Shown here: positions 12,487-25,800 of the stretch, in pieces
Layout of the letters: every line of letters begins with the position of its first letter
How positions within the stretch are numbered: the stretch's first letter is position 1
DNA from: Lutraria lutraria
Taxonomy: Eukaryota > Mollusca > Bivalvia > Venerida > Mactridae
Reading direction: 5' to 3'
DNA: 64,000 bases
Assembly: GCA_964023205.1 (NCBI GenBank)
Contig: OZ026833.1
Location: 42,997,137-43,061,136 of the forward strand
Program-made: the position numbers and the translations under genes
Notes under the pieces: generated by a model
Seen by the model: the letters and a program-made list of their open reading frames with translations, nothing else
Databases searched by the model: none
Told to the model about the DNA's origin: nothing

Positions 12487-12834
12487 GGTATTAAAATACC
12501 ATAACCTTTTTAAGGACATTAATAATTTATAAGTTTTTGATAAATTACTCCATAGAGACCTCGGTACAATTTTATCTAAATTCTTCTTCGAATTTCATTC
12601 TTCCGTGACCCCCAAAAAATGTCTGAAAATTATAATCTTTCCCTACCTGTCGATCGTGTTTACAATTTCAAAGTGGATGTCTTTATCTATTATTCCTATT
12701 TTGGGAATATGGTGAATAAAGCATCAGAATGATTCATGCTTAGTAGAAACATAAATTTAATTAAATATTGTTGAAAATTGAACATTTTTGTGTATTTTCG
12801 TACTTTGTCTTGTACGGGCTGACATACATTTCAT

Positions 12835-13080
12835 TTATATCGTACCGGTATATACTTGATTGTACAGGTTAGAGTGCATATTTGGGTATTCGTCATAAAT
12901 AAGAACGCCAAAAGGACCGATAGTGACTGTAAATTTCCTATTACGAAGAAATCCCAAATAAATATTATGCATTTTAACCGTCTTAGTTCTTCGTCCAATT
13001 TTTACTATGATACCAATGACATTGTCATTACTGTTAGGGGTATAATACATCACGTCTCCAATTCGTCCACATTTGGTCAC
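12835..13080 (-). other. Unassigned 81-codon open frame
   Basis: An open frame within the unique insert of the right duplicate. The predicted product is unremarkable (GPFGVLIYDEY, RTKTVKMHNIYLGFL), with no recognised domain. The opposite strand is open over almost the same interval, which weakens the coding case. The region 12490-13975 otherwise shows nothing I can identify. Confidence 0.12.
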
Positions 13081-14896
13081 TGCCTAAGTTTTTATGCGTA
13101 GCAAGATGTGTATACATAATAGTAATTAGTGACGGAGGGCTACTGCGCAGGCTTTCTGAGCATCAGTGAGCATGCGCAGTGTGTACTAAGTCGCACTTCG
13201 AACCTAAAACTTTAGAATGTCGGTTTTATATTCTATTAGAATAAGAAAGCCAACACATGCAAAATTATTATGGGTAAGAAAGTTTGGCGAGCACTATTTA
13301 CTTACTGTTTGCCGTGCTCCTCGTTTAGAGTATTACATCCCTAACCCTTGCACTGTACTTTTGACGTACCAGCTCAATGCTACACACAAATATCAATACG
13401 TTAAAATTATTATCAACCAATCAACATCATTTTTTTATATTTACCTTGGATACTTATTTTTTATGACACATTTTTTTCAATTCGTAAGAGTTGTTGTGCA
13501 TGTAGAAAAAAGGAGAGTATAGATTTATTTACATATACTGATGATATTTATTTGTCTTTATCAAATTAGATTGATATTGAGTTAATTGTATCTTTTTACA
13601 ATATGTTTTCATTGAAAATCTTGAAATTGATGTCCTTTTTGTAGGATCATAACCAAACAATAATTTAGGAACCTAAAATTGTCAGGTTATGAAAGAAGTG
13701 AAAACGGCAATCCTAATAGCGAAGTGGATCTGGTAATTAATCGCTTTAACCGGACATAAATTGTCAACAGATATTGTTGAATATTGCAACAGATACGCCA
13801 TGTCATTGTGTCTTAAATAACACGTTAAATATAACGATTCTATTCCGTGAATGTACTACCAAACATTATTTTACCATTAAATTATTTAATAACAAATTGC
13901 CCTTGACTGTTTACAATAAGATAGTTAAACTTTTACGAACTTGAAAGTTAATGTTTTACACAAACCCGAGCGACCCTGTATATTTTTCTGCCGACTTTAA
14001 GGCTTTTTTCCCAGTATTAGTCATTTGTTCTTGTCGAATTTTTATTTCCGTCTACGCTTTATCTCAGAACTTGCCATCCTAGCGACCCTTTCTTTTGGAA
14101 ACATGGAATTTCTTTTGCCTTATTGTTTTACCCGGATGAATTACAGTATCATGGTTTTCCACACCTCAAATTATCAATGATTTAAGATTCTCTTTTTGGA
14201 ATGACCAACCTTTCTGAAAAGTGGTTGAAAGACAGAACGCTGTTTGGTGCGCGAAATGTAGGCATGTTTTATAATTAAATAGTCGCTCATGTCAATATCC
14301 TTGCACGATAAAAGGCACTTCGTGCATTATTACTTATTTGCACATTTATTGTACCTATATGTAAAATAAAATTTTCTATACAGTTCGATGTTTTCAATAT
14401 CGTCTTTATGTTCGAGGAAAATAATGCATTGTCATACAAAAGTCGGTAGTTACACACGCAATAAACCAGACCTGCAAACTTTACTTCCAATTTAAAAAAC
14501 AATTTAGAAGGCATTAACCACAAACATGAATTATTGAACTTTCACGTGTACCATCATGTTTTACCACACCCAACAGATGGATATTGTAATTTCATTATTT
14601 AAATAATTAATAGTTTCGCTATAAAACCCGTAAGAGTTTAGGCCACAAACAATTTCAGTCGTTTTCCATAGTGTCTCATGGTATGATTATGTGCTATTAG
14701 TTTGTGGGAAGTGTTCATTAGTGTTGTAAAACCGGACTTGAAAGAGAATCGATAATCAGATCGAATCGGAAAGGGTGTTTCGATTACAATCGGAAAATAA
14801 TCGACAGCAAAAATTTGTATCCTTATTTGACAAACTTATTTAGTTGTTACTTGTTTGTCATACAATATATAGTAAGTAAAATCCGTAACACAAAAT

Positions 14897-15096
14897 NNNN
14901 NNNNNNNNNNNNNNNNNNNNNNNNNNNNNNNNNNNNNNNNNNNNNNNNNNNNNNNNNNNNNNNNNNNNNNNNNNNNNNNNNNNNNNNNNNNNNNNNNNNN
15001 NNNNNNNNNNNNNNNNNNNNNNNNNNNNNNNNNNNNNNNNNNNNNNNNNNNNNNNNNNNNNNNNNNNNNNNNNNNNNNNNNNNNNNNNNNNNNNNN
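14897..15096. other. Assembly gap of exactly 200 N
   Basis: The stretch is 200 consecutive N. The round number suggests a nominal scaffolding spacer, not a measured distance. Open frames running through it are meaningless. Confidence 0.99.
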
Positions 15097-15106
15097 CAAA
15101 TGGTAT

Positions 15107-15131
15107 TGTTTTGGAGAGATTGCACTGTAAT
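15107..15131 (+). mobile_element. Right end of a family 2 MITE cut by the N gap
   Basis: TTGTTTTGGAGAGATTGCAC and the following TGTA match the right end of family 2 copies. The rest of the element must lie in, or have been lost to, the gap. Confidence 0.5.
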
Positions 15132-15360
15132 TATAAAGATATGACAAATTATAATATAACTGGACAAACTAATTTAACTACTGAGGAGAAAAATGATAAA
15201 TCACTTTTAGCAATAAATATGAAATTATTATAAAAAAGTCAAGTTTATTATCACTTATGGTGTAAGATTGTAAATCAGGGGTCCGAATGAAGACTGTGAG
15301 ATTCATCATCGATCTCATTAAGAAATCGAAGTTTCTTTAAATGAGCAAGTGTCATAGGAA

Positions 15361-16859
15361 ATAAGGGATTTCCCCCTGAAGTTTGTGTCAAAAGATAAAC
15401 GACTTTGTCCAAAGGAAATAAGTTCACTTCAAGTTTTTATTCATTTTTAAAGTATCGTACGTAATGGAATTGTTTTACCCAATTTATAATTGTCTAAATG
15501 TATTCAATATATCTTTGAAATGGAGAAGATTTTGAATAAATTCAAGAACCACAACCTAATTCAATTAGATTTTTGGGAAGGAAAATTATCAGACAGTGCT
15601 TTCAACTTCCGTTGCCATCGATATCAATTACAATGTTCGTGACAGTAACTAAAAAGAACACACACTTCAGCACTTTATTTTAGAAAATGTAACTTCAGGC
15701 TTTATGGTATGGCAACGTTGGAACTTTAAAGGAACGTTTGGAAATATAAAATGCTGTCCGGCGTGAAAAATATTATATATTATGAAAATGCAATTAGTTT
15801 ACTAAATACATGTAACTCTTACACATTAATGTGCTTTTTTATTCTAACGACGCCTGTATACGTATGATGAATTTCTGATGACAAGAGTAATCAATCACCA
15901 ATCAATTATATAAACTAGGGCCTGCAAAGGACAAACAATCTTTGTATAAATTCAACAAAGAATCCACGAGGTATCGTTAAATTGGTGTTAGAAACTAGTG
16001 CTAAACTTTTTATCGCGTTTTGCGTTTTGGATCTGATATTTATTTGTTTGTCCGGCTAATCATTAAAATACCCAATTACTTTATTCTGGTTGAAAACGTA
16101 AAAGCGATGGCCAGATATTGAATAAACATTGAATTTTATATCAACATTCATACCTTCATTTGTTTAAATCTCCATGTTCCAAAATATTTCAGTGTCGAGT
16201 GTCCTTTCATATAATGGGTAAGGATCAGTAGCCTTCAGTAGCTAAGTGTCCACACAGTTCCACGGTGTCACTTTTCTCTAATGTTCTAAAAGCGGACATT
16301 ACCAACACAAGACTGAATTCTTATTGTAAACAGAAATACACAACAGTTTAGAAGTAATTTTTTAAACATGATTTTATTGCAAATTAGGAGTACATGTATA
16401 ATGTGTTAGTATGATGTATTTTACTAAAACTTCACCAGCTATCAAGAAGAAAATAACACAACAGCATTTCGGAAGTGGCAGTTGCTTGCTACCTTCTTTC
16501 CAAAGCATACTTACAAATGCATCATCTCCCCTTGAGGTAAATAAAGCACGGCCGCCACAAAACATGCCATGTGGCACAGTGCTGGAACATTTTTAGATAG
16601 TATTGCGTTTTTCCATTCTCTTTTGATGTTTCTTCACTGAATTCATTAATATCATAAAACATTTTACAGTAAAGCTAAACCACTGTTAAAATCGAGACAA
16701 TTGTATAAAAAGACAAAATACAATAAATTATTTCTAAAACGTGGTGGCATTGAACACTTCACGTTGTGCTGAAGGAGGCAATTTACTGTATGGAAGTAAA
16801 TAAACCACACGGAACAAACCGGAAATAAGTTAATTACAAGCACAACATAACAACATATA
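15361..16859. other. Intergenic DNA and 3' UTR of the SLC5 gene
   Basis: No exon is supported left of the SLC5 stop at 16860. A minus-strand AATAAA at 16378-16373 could be its polyadenylation signal, giving a 3' UTR of about 480 nt. Short open frames here show no family features. Confidence 0.35.
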
Positions 16860-19800
16860 CTACGCAAATATTGCATAACATAGCACAAACACACAGAGTA
16901 AAATAACGGCATTGAAATTAAGGAACAGTCCTACACCACTTGATATATTCATTGTCTCATTATAACGCTGTTTTAATTCTTCTTCTCTTTCTATATCTTC
17001 CATGTTATTCTTACGGTGAATTGTCTTGGATACGGAGGCCATACGAGGTGGTTCTGAAAATAAAATAATTTATATAAATCAAAGAAATTTCAAGCATCAT
17101 TTATTTTGTTATTTCTTAACCAACTGTTTTGCTTCAGAATTGGTTAATTAGTAATTATATTCATTAGGAGACGACAACAATATTCATTACGCATTCGTAA
17201 AGGATTTTTGAAGACGTTACCGTTAACGAATGGCTATGAACGCTGATAAGTATTCGGCTGGTTGAAGGAATGTCCGTGGTTCTAACTAAGTGTACGTTTT
17301 GGGTCTTCACCCACCATTGAATATGGGAAAGTCGCTAAAACGATTCTGGCTGTTGTTTCGGTATTTCGTTATAAATTCTCTTAAAATCGAAGGATTGCAA
17401 GTATGTTATGTACTGTCAGGATACGCAATTTTGATATACAATGTATTTGACAAAACATGGGATTGAAACCAAGACCTCGATTTCCCCTATCTAAACCACG
17501 GGGCCAAGACTTACTAGATATACTTGTCTCTCTGTATAAATCGACGACTGAATCCGAGCCTGGCCTGACGATCGTTTTTCTTCTCATAGCTATTGAACTG
17601 CTGCTTATACCTAATTTATGAACACTCCAAACGGTCAAGCCTTTTATCTGAATAGATAAAGAGATGTTTGAATATTAAAGCTGGCTCATATCGCAGGTTT
17701 ATCCATTTTAACCGGACGTTGGCCAAGTCCAAGTAAACAGTACAGACGTCTAATGTAGGAAAATCGTTATTCTTGTTTGCATTATTTTAAATATTTTGGT
17801 TCAATTCTGTCATCAGTTACCTCGCCTTAACTATTGTAATATCTTCATAGAAATACGTACAATTGTATCCTGTCCTGTTCTGTTCTGTTCTTATCAAACA
17901 GTACAACAACTACATGTAGGTATGTTTACCAATAATCAAGGAATTGTTCTTCCTTTTCATGAGAGAATGCTCGATATAATTCTATTAAATTGCAAACTTG
18001 ATGTTTGGATGATTAATTAATACATTGATCAATATTGGAAGCATTACCTTGTCGTAGTCTGGTCTAGATGTGCAGAAGCTTAATATTATAGTCACTAAAG
18101 CAGAAAATACAAGCATCATCGTTGCAAAGTATGTGAAGTTTACAGCGGATAATACTTTCGGTCGTAGATCGGGTTCACCACACGCAGGGGATGGGTAGAT
18201 AAAATCTAGTACCAGTCGAACAATACCCGCCAACTGACCAAGCAGGATGCCCCAAAATGCTCCCTGAAATAGTGATAGATTGAATGAAGTCTTTGATCAT
18301 TTTCAATATGATTGTGAAGATATAAGACTAGAAAAATACGTCGCTTGAACCCGAACGATCCATAAAGGCCCCGACTCTAACGTGTATAACACAAAATTAT
18401 TTGGGTGTAAATCGTACCTTCAAAGTACGAAATGTATGTTTTAAAAAAATACAAAAGTCACGTGAAGTAACCATTTTCTAGCTTATGGACGTCTACTTCA
18501 TTTTGTAATCGTACTTTTCTTGCATCTAAGAAACTATTCAGATATATATACAGTCTGATATTTAATAAAGAAAGAAAAGGTACTAGTAGTTCATTCATTT
18601 CATTCTCAAATAATTCCGTGTTATAGTGTTTGCATGACTACATTGTGTTTTCTTCGATTCTGTGTAAATTTCTTTCTTACTTAAAGATGGTAAAGAATAA
18701 CAGCCACAAGACACCTGTCCCATTGTTGAACCATTATACATGTCTGTTTAGTGTATATGCCTTCAATGGAGAATAACGAAGACTTTCATTTGATATGAGA
18801 TATCAGAATAGATAAGACCTAATGTAAAACGTCTGTGGTTTGAAGTGAAGTGTGTCATTTGCCTATGTACAACATCACGGATATTGTTGTAGAAACAGGC
18901 GTTTAATTAAATATAAAAATTCAAAGTTTCAAAGAAGTTAGGACAGTTGAATCTATTGTGTATAACTCACTCAGTAGCTTTGGCTATATACCTTAACAAA
19001 GCCGGCATGTTACATTTTTTTTCAATTTCCTTTTTTCTTATATAGTTTTCAGATGTTCAATTATTCGGCTTACCTCTTCGTTTATTCTAGGGACAAGTAC
19101 AGCAAGTAGAAACACTGAGCATATCGGCGGGGCGATATATCCTGTTACAGCTTGTATATAAACAAACAGCTGAGCACCTTGTGCTGACTTGATTAACGGA
19201 ATCCATGCAACACTTAACCCTACGAGAACAGCAACAAATATTCTACAAGAAAAAAAATATTTATGAAAAAAAAATAAAAACTTCTTTACAATATAACTAA
19301 CACTAATTTCTCCTTCCAACGCTTACCATCATTGTCTCAAAGAATCTGGCATAAAACCAAGAGCAAAAATACAAAGCAGAGCTAGAAAAAGCCAACTAAG
19401 TAACTGAAACAATACATAACATAAATAAGAAAGAGGGTTTAGAAACAATAACCCGCAATGGCTTTCATCTCATCAAGAACTATGATTTCATTAAATGAAG
19501 ATGAAATATTATTGGCGTGTTTTTATCGTGATATAACAAAATTGGAGAGTTCAAATGAGCAGCATTGCAATGTTGAAAATGAAAACCACGAATTCGACAC
19601 TACATCTATGTCAAGTTGCGATACAAAATACAGGACGTTTGATGAGATTAGACATGGTACAAATTGTCCAAAGTGTTAACTATACAGTTAACGCATAAGC
19701 AAACCTCAATTCTTTAGGAATAAGATATGAGAACATGACATTATAATGTATCAATCATAATTCATATTGCCATCGGTTGCATGCTATTTGTTGCTTGTCC

Positions 19801-22800
19801 AAAACAAAGTTATACCAGTAACAATTTAGTCAATACAACCAATTTATGGTCGTAGGACCAGAAAGCTATAAGGATTGTAAAAGAAAACAACAACTTAAAG
19901 TGTTGGAAATAATTATGTTACCTTCCAGATATGACCAGTTCTCTGTCAGAAGCATCTTTTCTCAGTTTCTTCCATATATCCATCGTAAACAGGGTAGCCG
20001 CACTGTTAAATATTGAGGTTAATGAGCTCATGAGAGCTGACATCATCACGGCCATCATCAATCCCTTCAAACCTATATAAATGGATAAAACAATCGAATT
20101 ACAAATAATTAAAGATATTTAACTTGTTAAAACTGATTAAATCACATTTTTGGATCTATTTGGAGACTTTCCCAATATTTGCAATCATGGGTTGCTCCCC
20201 TTTGTTCCCGTTTAGCCATTACCTTATACACACGACTACGTTTTTATTTTACAGAATTTTAAATATGGATAAAAAGTATAGAAGCATTGAGATAAACAGC
20301 TCTGATCTGTTTGCTCTGTGTCAATTTGTCTTTTCTTTAGTTGACATAAAAAAGCTATGAACAATGGGTTTTACATCCTCTTGATTCCAACAAATGGCTA
20401 TAATACCGGTCGTTTCGTTGCATGTCCGTATGATAGGCCGTCATTGCGCCTCACCGGAGTTCAGATTGTTTATTGGCTGATAAATGATCTATGTAATACA
20501 CTACACGTCTTATAAGAGTAAACATAGTTCATGTATTGAAATTTTTTTATGCAGGCATGGAATACCATTGTTTATATATATAATTACAAATGTATAAACT
20601 GGGCATTAACATAGTATACATGTACTTTTGTTTAACGACTTACCTACAGGTGCAAGTTCTAAAACCAACTTCGGATACGCAATGTTAGAACAACCATTCT
20701 CATTGTCACAGACAGCTTTGCACACATCCGGGTCAATGCAAGCCACTTCCTCTGGAATTAGTTGAAACACACAAGCATACGGTAAAACCAGACTGAGTGA
20801 ACAAAGGACATCAAGGAGAAAAGAAATGCATTTTTAGCCTTTTATTTGTTCTTTAATAGATATATGTTTGTTTGCAAAGAGCGGTGGTTGTTCAACGCTT
20901 ACCCTCTACATGTATTCACAAGTGATCTTTAATTAGGAGGTGACCGGATTTTAGTTATATTACACAATGACTATCTTTCACGGCTCTTGTGTCCGTTTTG
21001 GAGTAGACATAGCTTTAGCGTGATTCCAAACTCCGCGCAATGAATTGCCTTCTTCGTTGGAGTACAATCGAGCCTTAGACATAAATTGGAGATAATCGCT
21101 GTAAGGTGTTTCACAAATGTCTCAGCGGAGTTTGCTTGCTTGACAAGATTATTCTTTGATCCATGGGGATATGTTGATATGGTACCCGTAAGCAATCGCC
21201 AAAACTTTAAATAACTAATTGGTTTTGACAACAGACAACTGGTGAGGAAAGTTCAAATATAGATATACTCGTTAACATTGTTGACACAATTCTAATGCTG
21301 TAATTTGGTAAATTGTCAAAAAGAAAACAGAGAAATGTTAAATAACCATGGTGGTTAATTCCATGATTCTATCATATTCAAATTGATTCACATAAAGTTC
21401 TATTATCTTTTTTAATTAAGTAATGCAGAACAATAGATAAAATGGTAGTAAAAAATAAGAAATACAAAAAGTATATTTTATTTGCTCTAAAACAATATTT
21501 ACATAATGCCTTTATTTAGCCACATCTAGTAAAATATCTTTAAATGTTTTTATTGTTTCTTTGTCATATCATGGAAAAGTACTGTATTACATTTCTATTA
21601 TGTACTTCATGATTAAAAGTAAAATTATTTCAAATAAAAGCCAGTTTCACTGAAAAGACATCTTTCTCGGTAAAATAAGACCTACTTTAATTTTTACATT
21701 TAAGAAGCTAATGGGGCTCTAATACTAGTAATAGAAAATAACTAAACAAACCTGGATACAGCACACGGCTAATCATACCAGGGATAATTATGAAAAACAA
21801 TGGAGTTAATTTTAAATAGCCTGCAATAATAGTTGCTCCCCGCGCATGCGCAATGTTCTTCGCCGCCAATGTTCGCTGTACAATAACCTGAAGAATACAC
21901 AATGTCGTCAATGATTGCATTCCATTTCATTGTATTTATTTGGAGTGTTATATCTTTTTTTTGTCATCTCTGTAAATTCTAAATAACTATTATTGAAACA
22001 TCAGCGTCAAAGGCGAGAGTTCCATCTAAGACTAAAGTTTTCAGAAAAGGTAACCCCATTGAAAAATATGAGGCTTGTTTCATAACACTTGGGTAGAAAC
22101 TTAAGATATACGAGTATGTTAGGGACCATGAATGTGTGGGTGTAAATCATAAACAACATGTTAACACGAGAATCCTAATTTGACTTTAAGATTTTAGATA
22201 CATGTGCTTATGATCCACCGTGTTTTGAAACACACTCATAGTTCACCCTCTTTGTAAAGAACAGTCCATGAATTGAAGTAAAATACCAAATTCAACTACA
22301 GTGCAACCTCTCCAGAGCGGCCCTCTCTTGAGCAACAACATCCTCCAACAACAGCTTGATGTTTCCCACTGCAAGATTTAACTATTAATTAGTGCAACAA
22401 CAACATAATTTTACTTCTCACAATGGGTGTTGCTTTGGAGAGGTTGCACTACATGTATACATTAAAACCACGAATTTTATTCACATTCAAATTTATTTAC
22501 TAGAACCCAAATTTATTTACTAGAACCCAAAGCTCACCTGATCAGTACACCAGTACCACACAGATACAAGAGTTGAACGAATCAGTACACCAGGCCAAGG
22601 AAGGTCTGAATGGATAGGATCCCGTAAGATATGGAAGGCATCATCCCGAGGTAAGCCGCATGTTCCAATGTAGAAGGATGCATTATAGGCTTGTGGAACA
22701 GCATACGGGTACTTATATTCTAACGCCCATAAGCCGCCAACTTTGATGTAAGCTAAATTCACGATAATTGTTGTTATAGATATACGTTGTATAATTCATA

Positions 22801-25800
22801 ATATATATTTTTTAAATAAACAAACATATATAATTTATCAGGAACGAAACAGTTGGTTGACATATGTAGTAATAAATAGACAAAACCATTCTCTCTCGTT
22901 TAAAGATACGATCCGATATACAAATATATTAAATCATATAGTGTACGCTTATGTTAAGCGTATTCCAATATATTTCTACCAATTATAACTTAGATGGGAC
23001 AGTATACGTTTGCCAATGTTTCCTAAAACGATAACACATTTGAATTAATCTTCAGAAATAAAATAGATACATGTATCTGTGAAGCATTATAGGGTTCGAT
23101 CTTAAGTACAAATCAGATATGTTAAAATAATATCCTTTGTCTTGTGGTAATAAGAAAGTGTATATATTGGGGTTTGATTTACCTAGAACGGCTAATATCA
23201 CGGAGCCGACAAGCATGATTACTGTCTGGAACGTATCCGTAAATATCACGGCTGATAGACCGCCTGTTGAAATGAAATAAAACCAATTAATGCATACATT
23301 TCACATGTATTCAACTGATTGCATGTTTCTGAATAAATTAAAGTTTCATCTGAGTTTGACATTAATAGAACCTATGATCGACAAAGCATTTGCATACTTT
23401 TTTATAACGTAAAGTATCTATATATTCAATACAGAATGATTTGTCATTACCCTTTTCTTCTTCTAGCAGAGTACATCTTGTACAAATCATGTCAACTGTA
23501 ACTACTTGGGTATTTCCGTAACTGAGAAATACATCTCGTACATAAGTATATGGTTACAAATTATGGTTATGTGGTTTACGGTCACTACTTTTCCACACTA
23601 GACTTTCGTATTCAAGAGTCATTCTCAGAATGACCGACTTTCAAAAGTGTTTAGCGTTCGCGATCGATAAAATAGACGTCAAGCTCGCATTGAAAGAGAA
23701 ACAGGTTGTTCCAGTCGTTGAATTCCCAGGGTCAGTCATGATTAGGATTATACGTAATATCCCTGGTCCCATGGAATCTTCACATTATACCAAACATAAG
23801 ATTTACTGATCTATTGGTAGGATATTATATGTATGAGAGATTATATGTGGAATCTGATAACATGAACCACTGTATGTTACCTATGATCGTATAAATGGCC
23901 GTGATGACAAGTAAGGCTGATATAGAGATATACGTGTTCCATCCTAACGCTTGTTGTATGAACACAGCACCAGCAAATATATCCACCTGAAATTATATAA
24001 TATACAAAGTATTAGATATCAATATAAACACCTCAATCACAAAAATAAACTATTGTCATGTTTAATTAACATTACATAATATCATAGTAACAGTAATTGT
24101 CAAAATAAGACACAAAATGTCAAATGAGTGTTGTCTTTCCATGTTTCTTTTTTTGTTTAGTGGATGCCCATCTTCATTCACATTTATTTCTATTATGATT
24201 TGGACGCAGGATCTACTTACAGCGAATATCGCTCGCCCACTAAGCTCAGTATAGAGGTCATGATTTGATTGTCTTATTTACAGTTTTTGTCGGTGAATAT
24301 AATAATTATTGGTACGAATATCTGGAACAATGCTTAGGCTATTATAAACGTTCGACGTTGCTTGACAGAAATACTGTAAAAATAGTTGACATTGCAACAA
24401 TGACCAGAACGCACGACAGCCAATGTCAATGGAAAACGCTTAACCACGGCCACACTTGATTTAATGTTCACAAATATTTCTCAAATCATTCTAATCATCA
24501 CTGACATTTAACGATGCTTTAGTGTCGACATTGTTATATTTACTGATTATGTTACAATAGGGCCTGACCATAATTACACAATTTATAATTTTGGACCATG
24601 TGTCTTAAATTGTTTACATGTATTTCAATATAAATTCACACTCATAGGATAAAATGACATAAATGACACATTAACTATTAACTCACCGATATTTTAGTAA
24701 TTATATATAATATAGTTGACATAATGCTTAGATACAAACGTAGCCTTCGTCCTCCGAATCTTCGCTCCAAATATTCCGGCATCGTAAAAATCTACAATAT
24801 GGAATGGATTGGAAATAAAGTTGTTCATTATAGCTTCAACTAACCAAACTTTGTCACAATTCTCAAACACTCTGTTATCTATTGCATTGGTGTTCAAAAG
24901 CATTAGGCAAAATAGCTTTGAAATGAGAGGACAGGTATTATCTTTACAAAGATCGGTGATTCTGATCAGGTGTACTCACGTAGTCTTCCTTCACCATTAA
25001 TTTTGGAAAGGTCGATTAATGACTCTGGTTATTGGACCGCCGTTAATCTCAAGAGAAAAAATATTATGGAAACATTTTTGAGACAAGAAATATAACAGCT
25101 AGAAATGTAGATTCGTGTAAATCTGCATTGCTATTTTGCTCTCACAGACCGGAACAGCTCATTCGGAACTCTTCTAGCATTTTATAGTAAAAACATTTCT
25201 ATTTTCAGTTCGTGCTTACGGAGGATTTGGGTCTAGTACTGGTTCTTCCCATGAACGATGGTTAGGTGAAATGTCCGCCTCTGACTGTTGAAAAGGGGCG
25301 TAAAACGCAAACAAACAAAACAAACATACTTTCAGTTTGCTTAACAACCAATGACGTCCAATAACTGAACATGTTTCGTATAGTTCAATAAATAAATCAT
25401 TGTTCAGAAAAGGAACAGAATACAGCATTAATTAGCTTACCCCAGAAGTCAAATAAATAGGTAGAAACATCCATCCTAACATGAGTAATAGTAACACAGC
25501 CTGAAATATAAAATACTTATATTTACGGATTGTTGTTTAATGTACATGCTATTTTTTTCTCAATCCTGGCATGTTAAAAAATAAAATGGTCTAATTCAAA
25601 GCTCGGGAATAGGTAAAATTTAAAACATTGAAATAATTTACTTTAAAAGTACATGGATTTTTTTATTGATAATTCACAGTATTTTTACTTATTTATTTGA
25701 AAAACAAATCGCACCGACGAAATATTTTCTACAGTGCAAAGTTCGACTACATTTTGGAGAAATGCAGACTATTAGTATTCATTAATATGAATGTATGTAT

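Larger units (their letters stand above)
11420..15360. repeat. Segmental duplication, right copy (contains the N gap)
   Basis: This is the partner of 905-5060. It includes exon 1 of the complete PAN-like gene, its 5' flank, a unique insert at about 12490-13975, and shared non-coding sequence at 13975-14695 and 15175-15360. The assembly gap at 14897-15096 lies inside it. Confidence 0.8.

Noticed and set aside
14815..15167. Three open frames across the gap
   Set aside because: They are open only because N codons are not stops.
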